Source: an uncultured Ruminococcus sp.
GTDB taxonomy: Bacteria; Bacillota; Clostridia; Oscillospirales; Ruminococcaceae
NCBI GenBank assembly: GCA_947175975.1
Contig: CAMWOX010000094.1
Location: forward strand, 1-6,465
Reading direction: 5' to 3'
Length of the DNA stretch: 6,465 bases
Shown: positions 1-5,906 of the stretch, one piece after another
Numbering within the stretch: position 1 is the first letter of the stretch
Layout: each line of letters opens with the position of its first letter
Translations under genes and position numbers: made by a program
Notes under the pieces: generated by a model
What the model was told of the DNA's origin: nothing
Databases searched by the model: none
What the model saw: only the letters and a program-made list of their open reading frames with translations

Positions 1-31
1 GATTTGTAAAGAGGTAAATTGCATAAATTTC

Positions 32-83
32 AAAAAACTTTTTTTGTTTTTTTGTTGACTTTTTCAGCGAAACATGTTATAAT
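32..83 (+). promoter_or_regulatory. Strong sigma-A-type promoter of the citrate synthase gene
   Basis: The -35 box TTGACT lies at 55-60 and a perfect -10 box TATAAT at 78-83, separated by exactly 17 bases. TGT directly before the -10 box (75-77) makes it an extended -10 promoter. Runs of A (32-37) and T (39-45 and 47-53) just upstream resemble an UP element. Transcription should start near base 90, which gives a leader of roughly 85 nt before the ATG at 174. All boxes are seen directly in the sequence; promoter activity is inferred. Confidence 0.85.
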
Positions 84-96
84 AAAAGTTATATCT

Positions 97-128
97 TCTG
101 TTTTTTACATACTCCCGGAAAAAACAGA
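97..128 (+). other. Hairpin in the 5' leader of the citrate synthase mRNA
   Basis: TCTGTTTTTT (97-106) pairs perfectly with AAAAAACAGA (119-128), a 10-bp stem around a 12-nt loop that contains CTCCCGG. It starts only a few bases after the predicted transcription start. It has no following U-run, so it is not an intrinsic terminator as it stands. A 5'-end hairpin of this sort may protect the transcript from decay or may be a regulator target. The stem is seen; any function is inferred. Confidence 0.45.
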
Positions 129-173
129 CAGAAAATCCGAAAAAATTCAGAACTTCAAGAAAGGAATGATCCT

Positions 174-1574
174 ATGAAATCTATGAATCCTACAAATATC
201 CCCTATGATTTAGCGAACGCACACACACACCTGGTCGATGATCTCGCTGCAATCTGTCAGCAGGAATTTCCGATTGATCCGGAACTCTATACAAAATATG
301 ATGTCAAGAGAGGTCTGCGTGACCTGAACGGCAAGGGTGTCCTTGCAGGATTGACCTCCATCAGCAGTATTGTTGCTTCCGAGACCATTGACGGTGTTAC
401 AAAACCCTGTGAAGGAAAATTATATTATAGAGGTATTGACGTAAAGCAACTTGTAAACGGCTTTATGAGTGATAACAGATTCGGATTTGAAGAAACTGTT
501 TACTTGCTTCTGTTCGGCATACTTCCGGATAAGAAACAATTGCAGAGTTTCTCAGATGAACTCAGAGACATGCGTTTTCTGCCGTCTATTTTTGTTCGGG
601 ATGTGATCATGAAATCTCCCAGTGATGCCCTGATGAATACACTCTCGAAATGCGTCCTTGCACTATATTCTTATGACAGCCGTGCAGATGATATTTCCAT
701 CTCCAACGTACTTAGGCAGTGTATGGGTCTGGTCAGTCTGTTTCCGCTTATTTCTGTCTATGGCTATCAGGCATATCATTTCAAGACCGGAGAGGATTTG
801 TTTATCCGTCAACCAAATCAGACCATGTCACTAGCAGAAAACATTTTATACATGCTCCGCCCAGATGGTCAATTCACACCTTTGGAAGCAAAATTACTAG
901 ATCTGGCATTGGTACTCCATGCGGAACATGGCGGCGGCAATAATTCTACGTTTACTGTACATGTCGTTTCTTCTTCTGGAACGGATACTTATGCAACGAT
1001 TGCAGCCGCACTGGGTTCTCTCAAAGGGCCAAAACATGGTGGAGCGAATATCAAAGTCTGCCAGATGTTTGACGATCTGAAAAAGCATGTTCATGACTGG
1101 GAGGACGAAGACGAAATCCGATGCTATCTGCGTTCACTCTTGCACAAGGAAGGTTTTGACCATTCGGGATTAATCTATGGCATGGGACATGCCGTCTATT
1201 CCATTTCTGATCCAAGAGCAGAAGTGTTCAAAGGTTTTGTCAAACGGCTCTCTATTGAAAAAAACCGGGAAAATGAATTTGAATTATACGCAAAAGTAGA
1301 GAGACTGGCTGCCGAAGTTATCAGTTCTGAGAGAAAAATCTACAAGGGTGTCTGTGCCAATGTCGATTTTTACAGTGGTTTTGTGTACAGAATGCTCGGA
1401 CTGCCGGAAGAATTATTCACACCTATTTTCGCCATAGCAAGAATCGCAGGATGGTCAGCACACCGGATTGAAGAATTAATCAATTCGAATAAAATCATCC
1501 GTCCGGCTTATAAAGCCATCACAGAACCCCGACAATATGAACCCATGTGCCGGCGTGGAAATTTTTATGAATAA
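174..1574 (+). CDS. gltA: Citrate synthase (citrate/2-methylcitrate synthase family)
   Basis: Cytoplasmic enzyme that condenses acetyl-CoA with oxaloacetate to citrate, the entry step of the TCA cycle; in fermentative clostridia this usually feeds 2-oxoglutarate and glutamate synthesis. All three catalytic residues of the family are present in their usual motifs: His288 in GPKHGGAN, His339 in GMGHAVY and Asp398 in NVDFYSG. Other family landmarks are LHAEHGGGNNS at 248-258, DPRA at 346-349 and GWSAHRIEEL at 426-435. The Arg that follows the second catalytic His in E. coli GltA (GFGHRVY) is Ala here. At 466 residues it is longer than the common bacterial enzyme of about 370-430; the first 50 or so residues and a charged stretch near 355-375 account for much of this. 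The start at 174 is preceded by GAAAGGA (159-165) at 8 nt; a second in-frame ATG at 183 is too far from it. Own promoter at 55-83; monocistronic if the weak hairpin at 1588-1609 terminates. A related synthase specificity (2-methylcitrate) cannot be excluded from sequence alone. The symbol follows E. coli usage. Confidence 0.96.
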   Translation: MKSMNPTNIPYDLANAHTHLVDDLAAICQQEFPIDPELYTKYDVKRGLRDLNGKGVLAGLTSISSIVASETIDGVTKPCEGKLYYRGIDVKQLVNGFMSDNRFGFEETVYLLLFGILPDKKQLQSFSDELRDMRFLPSIFVRDVIMKSPSDALMNTLSKCVLALYSYDSRADDISISNVLRQCMGLVSLFPLISVYGYQAYHFKTGEDLFIRQPNQTMSLAENILYMLRPDGQFTPLEAKLLDLALVLHAEHGGGNNSTFTVHVVSSSGTDTYATIAAALGSLKGPKHGGANIKVCQMFDDLKKHVHDWEDEDEIRCYLRSLLHKEGFDHSGLIYGMGHAVYSISDPRAEVFKGFVKRLSIEKNRENEFELYAKVERLAAEVISSERKIYKGVCANVDFYSGFVYRMLGLPEELFTPIFAIARIAGWSAHRIEELINSNKIIRPAYKAITEPRQYEPMCRRGNFYE

Positions 1575-1587
1575 TGGATAAATATTT

Positions 1588-1609
1588 TGCAAAGCTGTTG
1601 CATTTTTTT
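1588..1609 (+). terminator. Weak terminator-like hairpin after citrate synthase
   Basis: Fourteen bases after the stop codon, TGCAA (1588-1592) and TTGCA (1598-1602) form a 5-bp stem with a 5-nt loop, followed directly by seven T (1603-1609). The U-run is good but the stem is short and A/T-rich, so termination is likely partial at best. The next promoter follows within 12 bases. Confidence 0.4.
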
Positions 1610-1620
1610 GAAAATACTAC

Positions 1621-1649
1621 TTGCAATTCTCATAAAACTATGTTATAAT
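1621..1649 (+). promoter_or_regulatory. Sigma-A-type promoter of the zinc-ribbon gene
   Basis: TTGCAA (1621-1626), a 17-base spacer and a perfect TATAAT (1644-1649) with an extended TGT (1641-1643). The stretch ATGTTATAATAAA around the -10 box, and the TTATATC that follows, are repeated in the citrate synthase promoter. Transcription should begin near 1656, giving a leader of about 50 nt. The promoter may also serve the downstream GGDEF gene, since no terminator lies between them. Confidence 0.8.
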
Positions 1650-1705
1650 AAATTTATATCAGTAAAAATCTGAGTATTTATTTTATTTTTCAGGAGGGTT
1701 ATATT

Positions 1706-2356
1706 ATGTCATTTTTTGATCATTTCAATGCAAGCGTCACCAACGCCACCCGAACCGTTTCACAGAAAGTGAAAAATCTCAATGATACTAATAAGCTTAC
1801 AAGCCAGATCAAAACAGAACAGAACAACATCCAGCAGAATTTAATTGCAATTGGTCAGAAATATTATGAGATCTGCCGTAATAATCCGGATGAGGATTTT
1901 CGCAGTATGGTTGAAGCAATCGCCAAATCCGAACAGGCAATTGCACAGCTCCAGCAGGAAATTGAAAGCGTCCGTGCAAGAGAGCCGGAACTGATGCCAG
2001 TCCCCGAACAGTCTGCCGGAACTTTTCACGCACCTAAGCCTGCGGCTATGGTCTGCATGAACTGCGGTAATACCTACGAGAACGGAACAGCTTTCTGTTC
2101 TGTGTGCGGTCAGAAATTAGTCTCTCAGTATGAAAATCTCTATCAGGCAAAGAATGCTCCTGTCGAAACAGAACAGGATGCCACAGCGCAGATTGATCCG
2201 GAAATGGTAACAGAAGAAAAACCAGAACCGGAATTTATAGAAGCACAGATCACAGAACCCGATCCAGACGCTGCTCCTGCATTCTGTCCGTACTGCGGAC
2301 ATCATCTCTCTGTACCGGATGCACCTTTTTGCAGCGAATGCGGCAAAGCCCTCTAA
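1706..2356 (+). CDS. Double zinc-ribbon protein with N-terminal coiled coil
   Basis: Soluble 216-residue protein with no signal peptide or membrane segment, so probably cytoplasmic. Residues about 15-92 are helical, rich in Gln/Glu/Lys and likely coiled coil, pointing to self-association or binding of a partner. Two four-cysteine zinc ribbons follow: Cys117/Cys120 with Cys131/Cys134 (CMNCG...CSVCG), and Cys194/Cys197 with Cys209/Cys212 (CPYCG...CSECG), the latter at the extreme C-terminus. They are joined by an acidic, Pro/Glu-rich linker (about 150-190) that is probably disordered. This layout matches the broad class of 'zinc ribbon domain-containing' proteins common in Firmicutes; zinc binding is well supported, the cellular role is unknown. 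The start is fixed by AGGAGGG (1692-1698), 7 nt before the ATG. It has its own promoter and is followed after 66 bases by the GGDEF gene on the same strand. Confidence 0.88.
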   Translation: MSFFDHFNASVTNATRTVSQKVKNLNDTNKLTSQIKTEQNNIQQNLIAIGQKYYEICRNNPDEDFRSMVEAIAKSEQAIAQLQQEIESVRAREPELMPVPEQSAGTFHAPKPAAMVCMNCGNTYENGTAFCSVCGQKLVSQYENLYQAKNAPVETEQDATAQIDPEMVTEEKPEPEFIEAQITEPDPDAAPAFCPYCGHHLSVPDAPFCSECGKAL

Positions 2357-2378
2357 AACTAATTTATTGTCAATCACG

Positions 2379-2395
2379 ATTCTTTCAGAAAGGAT
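2379..2395 (+). other. Hairpin that covers a Shine-Dalgarno-like sequence upstream of the GGDEF gene
   Basis: ATTCTTT (2379-2385) can pair with AAAGGAT (2389-2395) around a CAG loop, seven pairs including one G-U. The right arm includes most of AGAAAGGA (2387-2394), a purine-rich Shine-Dalgarno-like sequence. No T-run follows, so it is not a normal terminator of the zinc-ribbon gene. The pairing is seen; a regulatory role is inferred. Confidence 0.35.
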
Positions 2396-2397
2396 AA

Positions 2398-2411
2398 CCG
2401 GATACATCCGG
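2398..2411 (+). other. Small GC-rich hairpin directly before the GGDEF start codon
   Basis: CCGGA (2398-2402) and TCCGG (2407-2411) form a perfect 5-bp stem with a TACA loop. It sits two bases after the preceding hairpin, two bases before a possible GTG start (2414) and eleven before the ATG (2423). If it folds, the distance from AGAAAGGA (2387-2394) to the GTG is reduced from 19 to about 5 nt. Confidence 0.4.
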
Positions 2412-2422
2412 CGGTGAAGTCT

Positions 2423-4351
2423 ATGAAACGCACACACATTGCTGTGATTGTGTCCACGATTGACGAGGATTACCAAAGCGGCATCCTCAGCGGAATCCGG
2501 CAGTATGCCTTTGCCAATGATATTACGCTGGAACATTTTGTCGCTTTTGGGAATGTCGGCGGTGATATCGGACATGATACAGGCGAATATAATATTTTTT
2601 CCCTTGCAGATTTCAATCAGTTCGATGGTGTGATTTTATTAATCAATACCGTACAAAATGCTGATGCCTGCCAGAGGGTTCTCCGTCGTGCCAGGACAAC
2701 AAGTGTGCCTGTTGTCTGTATTGACCAGGAAGACCCGGAATTATACACGATCTGTATTGATAATCAGAAAGCAATGCAGGATATTGTCGAGCATTTTATC
2801 CTGTATCACGGCTATACCAGAATTAATTATGTCTCTGGCCCTGCGGATAATATTGACAGCCGCCAGAGACTCCAGGCATATGAAAATACACTCCGGAAAC
2901 ACGGAATTGCTGTTGAAGAACAAAGAATCTATCATGGCAATTTCGTTTCTCGTGACGGTGTCTACGCAGTTCAGAAATTTCTGCAATCCGCCCCGCCACA
3001 AGCAATCATCTGTGCAAATGATAATATGGCAATCGGTGTGATGAACTCCCTCGCAGCACATGGTGTAAAAGTACCCCAGGATGTGGCGATTTCTGGCTTT
3101 GATTACACTTACAATGCTCGAAATTATGCACCACCGCTGACTTCTGTCAAAAGACCGCTGGAGAGACTGGGACAGCTTGCGTGCCAGAAAATCACCAATC
3201 ATATCCAGCATATTCCGCAGGAACAGAATGAAATCATGGATACGCACTGCTGTTTCTCACAAAGCTGTGGCTGTAACCAGACACCAGTAATGAATACAGA
3301 TGCGTTCAAAAAACGCAATTTTCATATTCTGGAAGCCTTTTCTGTAGATATTTCCCTGATCAGCAGAATGTCATCCGCATTAGCAGAATGTGACAGTTTC
3401 GAGAAATATATCCAGACCCTGAAGCCTTTTATCATTGAAATCAACTGCAAAGAATTTTATCTATGTCTCTGCGACAACTGGAAAGATGGCATCATGGCAG
3501 ACGAAACAGAAGAAAATTATCTGATGCATATTCTGTCTCCGAATGAATATTTAATTCATGGCTACGGAGAAACCATTCTCGTTCCCTTGGCATACCGGAA
3601 TGGCAGATTTTTCGATGTTCCGGATTTCCCGGCATCAAAAATGCTTCCGCAATTATTTGATGAAAATAACAAGCGTGGCGACTATTATTTCATGCCACTG
3701 CATTTCGGTGAGAGATGCATGGGCTACTGTGTGATCAAAGACAGTGAATTTCCGGTCAGCAGCAAATTATTTCATAATTTTATTACGAATATCAGCAATT
3801 CCCTGGAGAGCGTCCGGAAAATTATCTGTCTTGACAGAGTGACCCAGAAATTAAACAAGTTATATACAATTGATACACTGGCAAATATCAATAACCGCAA
3901 TGGTTTCAAAATCAGCAGTCAGCATCTCTATCAGAAATGCATCCAAGAACGGAAAGCCGTCATGCTGATGTTTTTGGATATGGATGGGCTGAAATACATC
4001 AATGACACATTCGGACACAAAGCTGGAGACAATGCGATTTGCTGTATGGCAGAAGTCCTTCGGGATGCCTGTACCAGGAATGAAGTATGCTGTCGGTTCG
4101 GCGGTGATGAATTTATTGTCTTTGCGTCGGATTACACAGAAGAAAAAGCCCAGGCACTTACTGACCGGATTCAGGAAAATCTTGACCGCATGAACCGGGA
4201 AAATCATTTCGCTTATCAATTAGCTGTGAGTTCTGGTTATTATATTACAGTTCCCACACCCGATATGAATTTATTTCAGCTTGTGACAATTGCGGATAAT
4301 ATCATGTATGCGGAGAAAAAAAAGCGCAAGGCATCAAGGTTACGCAGATAA
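2423..4351 (+). CDS. Cytoplasmic LacI-like ligand-binding/GGDEF diguanylate cyclase
   Basis: Probable c-di-GMP synthase (2 GTP to c-di-GMP) controlled by a small ligand; 642 residues, no signal peptide or membrane segment, hence cytoplasmic. Residues about 4-270 form a periplasmic-binding/LacI-type sensor: THIAVIVST at the start and ANDNMAIG with VPQDVAISGFD near 198-227 are typical. The LacI HTH is absent; the protein begins directly at the first strand of the sensor. A cysteine cluster (Cys276, Cys277, Cys282, Cys284; CCFSQSCGC) follows. Residues about 295-460 form a middle region, possibly GAF-like. The C-terminal GGDEF domain (about 480-640) has the LDMDGLKYIND metal/nucleotide motif near 518-528 and an intact RFGGDEF (GGDEF 560-564), so it should be active. 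The inhibitory I-site RxxD is replaced by TRNE (551-554). ATG 2423 was chosen because GGTGA (2413-2417) lies 5 nt upstream; an in-frame GTG at 2414 would add three residues. It may be co-transcribed with the zinc-ribbon gene. The ligand is unknown; a sugar is the family precedent. Confidence 0.93.
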   Translation: MKRTHIAVIVSTIDEDYQSGILSGIRQYAFANDITLEHFVAFGNVGGDIGHDTGEYNIFSLADFNQFDGVILLINTVQNADACQRVLRRARTTSVPVVCIDQEDPELYTICIDNQKAMQDIVEHFILYHGYTRINYVSGPADNIDSRQRLQAYENTLRKHGIAVEEQRIYHGNFVSRDGVYAVQKFLQSAPPQAIICANDNMAIGVMNSLAAHGVKVPQDVAISGFDYTYNARNYAPPLTSVKRPLERLGQLACQKITNHIQHIPQEQNEIMDTHCCFSQSCGCNQTPVMNTDAFKKRNFHILEAFSVDISLISRMSSALAECDSFEKYIQTLKPFIIEINCKEFYLCLCDNWKDGIMADETEENYLMHILSPNEYLIHGYGETILVPLAYRNGRFFDVPDFPASKMLPQLFDENNKRGDYYFMPLHFGERCMGYCVIKDSEFPVSSKLFHNFITNISNSLESVRKIICLDRVTQKLNKLYTIDTLANINNRNGFKISSQHLYQKCIQERKAVMLMFLDMDGLKYINDTFGHKAGDNAICCMAEVLRDACTRNEVCCRFGGDEFIVFASDYTEEKAQALTDRIQENLDRMNRENHFAYQLAVSSGYYITVPTPDMNLFQLVTIADNIMYAEKKKRKASRLRR

Positions 4352-4372
4352 AATTAAATTTAAATTATAAAT

Positions 4373-4420
4373 AGCTTTATGCAGAAAATTTCCGATCTGC
4401 ATAAAGCTGTTTTAATTTTA
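4373..4420 (+). terminator. Strong intrinsic terminator, probably bidirectional
   Basis: AGCTTTATGCAGA (4373-4385) and TCTGCATAAAGCT (4396-4408) form a perfect 13-bp stem with a 10-nt loop, followed by GTTTTAATTTTA on the plus strand. It begins 21 bases after the stop of the GGDEF gene. On the minus strand the stem is followed by an A/T-rich stretch (complement of 4372-4351), so it may also stop the convergent minus-strand operon, whose last gene ends at 4487. Confidence 0.85.
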
Positions 4421-4436
4421 ATTCTTAACAGAGATT

Positions 4437-4478
4437 AGCAAGAAATCTCCCATCCCTAAAGGCGAAGGAATTTTTGCT
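4437..4478 (-). other. Imperfect hairpin just after the minus-strand operon
   Basis: AGCAA plus AAAT (4437-4446, one bulged G) pair with ATTT plus TTGCT (4470-4478); further inward TCC (4448-4450) pairs with GGA (4467-4469), and CC/GG closes a small TAAA loop (4455-4462). It lies 8 bases beyond the stop of the last minus-strand gene. It has no clear U-run on either strand. It may be a processing or 3'-end stabilising structure, a poor terminator, or an old mobile-element end; nothing in the sequence decides between these. Confidence 0.3.
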
Positions 4479-4486
4479 GATATTGA

Positions 4487-4972
4487 TTAAATAACAGAGA
4501 GTCCATGTAAGAGCAGGTATATACCTGAGACAAATAAGGTTACAATTAAGAAAATCCCAATGTTTCTGTTCCTTGCACTTACGTTATCAATATATTTGTG
4601 TTTTCCGCTAAAACCTCGCCCCATTTCCCTCATCATGTGCATAAACATGATTTTATTGGGGGTATCAGAATCCACCATGACCTGAACTTTCAGTCCTACA
4701 GGCGGCATTTCACCAACATCCGCATATACTTCACAGTTATATGGTGCTGAATAAGAAACACCGTTCACCGTGTAATTTACAATGACCTGCTTCTTCAGAA
4801 TATCAGACTTTGAAATCACACCATCAGATGTTTCATAATCATCAAACGATTTCAACCCACTGACAATTATTTCTAGAATCAGGAATACTATTGCCAAAAA
4901 TATAAGAATACAGCCCTCAATTACCATATGCTTTCTCACTTTCTTTAAACTAGTGGAGGAGGATGCCACCAA
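4487..4972 (-). CDS. DUF3592-like membrane protein with two transmembrane segments
   Basis: Small integral membrane protein of unknown function. After a basic stretch (KKVRK) comes a first membrane segment (MVIEGCILIFLAIVFLILEI), then a domain of about 80 residues resembling DUF3592 (V.VNYTVNGVSYS... followed by GLKVQVMVDSDTPNK), then a second membrane segment at the C-terminus (IGIFLIVTLFVSGIYLLL). The start is uncertain. The frame is open to a GTG at 5044, but that would overlap the upstream TPM gene by 71 bases and simply read its Gly/His repeat in another frame. TTG 4972 and GTG 4969, just after the upstream stop codon (4976-4974), suit termination-reinitiation coupling; ATG 4927, weakly supported by AAAGTGAG, is a further choice and would start at the first membrane segment. 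No start has a strong ribosome binding site. It is the last gene of a three-gene operon with the TPM and zinc ribbon proteins. Confidence 0.75.
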   Translation of the reverse strand: MVASSSTSLKKVRKHMVIEGCILIFLAIVFLILEIIVSGLKSFDDYETSDGVISKSDILKKQVIVNYTVNGVSYSAPYNCEVYADVGEMPPVGLKVQVMVDSDTPNKIMFMHMMREMGRGFSGKHKYIDNVSARNRNIGIFLIVTLFVSGIYLLLHGLSVI

Positions 4973-4973
4973 T

Positions 4974-5906
4974 TTACCGGTGATGTCCGCCGCCGCCGTG
5001 TCCACCTGAACTGTGTCCACCGGAGCTTCGGTGACTGCCTCCACCGCCAGAATTAGAATCCACTTTCGTTTTTGTTGTCCTGGTACGAATAAAACGATCG
5101 TACTGCTGTCTGTAATTGACGGTTCTCTTGTTAATATAATTCGTGGGAGTTAATGCTGTCTTGAACTGATAGCGGACTTTGGTCACACTATATGTAATTA
5201 CGGCAATGATAATGCCAATAATCAATCCAATCACTCCAAAGAGCAATGCCTTATCCAATGCAAGATAGGGTTTTTGGCTTGTCGTGACAATTTTGCCATC
5301 TTCTATATGATAATATTCATGATAGACATCATCATAGACATAGTAGCGATCTGGAATGCCGGCACTGTAATAATATTCGAGCTTCTCGCAGAACCCTGCA
5401 ATTGCACCGGTAATATCTTCGCTTCCTGCCGGCACAAGATAAGCACCCAGCGATCTCAAGATCTCGTCAACCCTGTTATTACTTTTGGCATTGGTATAAT
5501 AAAACTGTGCCATGCCACTGGTAGAAATATAATCATAGGCAGGACTGTGTCCACACAGATCCATATAATAACACAAACCATTGGAGTTCCACGTTCCCGG
5601 AAATAACATATCATAAGTAGAGTCTGCAAGCGATTCAATCGAGGAATCTGAGAGTTCATCTGTCCCCAGAATCACAACAAGATTCATGCCCGTGATCTGA
5701 GATGCTGTTTCCAGGCTGTCCAGACAGAATTGATATTCCTCCTGATTTAATTTTCCAGATTCGTCATACAAATACACAGTATCACTCTGTGCAGATGCCG
5801 GAACTGTACCACTGATACAGAACAATACACTATGCAGAATCAGGAGTAAACCTGCTAGAATCAAGTGCTGTACTTTTCTGAAATCATCTTTACAATAAAT
5901 TCTCAT
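4974..5906 (-). CDS. Secreted, membrane-anchored TPM-domain protein with Gly/His/Ser-rich tail
   Basis: 310-residue envelope protein. An N-terminal signal peptide (basic start, hydrophobic 13-32, ASA|Q site after residue 39) is followed by a TPM domain (about 43-178; YLYDESGKLNQEEY, then GMNLVVILGTDEL and DYISTSGMAQFYYT), the fold of the YgcG/Psb32 family. A membrane segment follows at about 219-240, then a basic region and a tail ending in four-Gly runs mixed with His and Ser (287-310). This order is typical of bacterial TPM proteins, often tied to envelope upkeep or metal binding, though the biochemical role here is unknown. The start was set at ATG 5906: GCAGGAGGG lies just upstream with a 9-nt spacer, and the ATG overlaps the upstream stop codon as ATGA (5906-5903), a clear sign of translational coupling. 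A longer frame reaching 5963 would only re-read the previous gene. The domain is divergent from E. coli-type TPM, so phosphatase activity should not be assumed. Confidence 0.88.
   Translation of the reverse strand: MRIYCKDDFRKVQHLILAGLLLILHSVLFCISGTVPASAQSDTVYLYDESGKLNQEEYQFCLDSLETASQITGMNLVVILGTDELSDSSIESLADSTYDMLFPGTWNSNGLCYYMDLCGHSPAYDYISTSGMAQFYYTNAKSNNRVDEILRSLGAYLVPAGSEDITGAIAGFCEKLEYYYSAGIPDRYYVYDDVYHEYYHIEDGKIVTTSQKPYLALDKALLFGVIGLIIGIIIAVITYSVTKVRYQFKTALTPTNYINKRTVNYRQQYDRFIRTRTTKTKVDSNSGGGGSHRSSGGHSSGGHGGGGHHR

Noticed and set aside
31..46. CAAAAAA/TTTTTTG inverted repeat as a terminator of an upstream gene
   Set aside because: The arms have only one base between them and so cannot fold as a hairpin with a full stem; better read as A/T tracts of an UP element.
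2357..2422. c-di-GMP riboswitch before the GGDEF gene
   Set aside because: The 66-base gap is shorter than known c-di-GMP riboswitch aptamers and none of their conserved elements were recognised.
174..2431. Shared 'MKSM' start of citrate synthase and the GGDEF protein as a sign of homology
   Set aside because: The likeness covers about 12 bases only and the proteins are unrelated; also the GGDEF gene more likely starts at the second codon choice (ATG 2423).
2117..2575. Open minus-strand frame of 152 codons across the zinc-ribbon/GGDEF junction
   Set aside because: It runs antisense to two well-supported genes, has a low-complexity Phe/Cys-rich start region and no recognisable domain or ribosome binding site.
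2741..3247. Open minus-strand frame of 168 codons inside the GGDEF gene
   Set aside because: Lies fully antisense to the conserved LacI-like domain; no recognisable protein family.
3860..4219. Open minus-strand frame opposite the GGDEF domain
   Set aside because: Antisense shadow of a strongly conserved catalytic domain.
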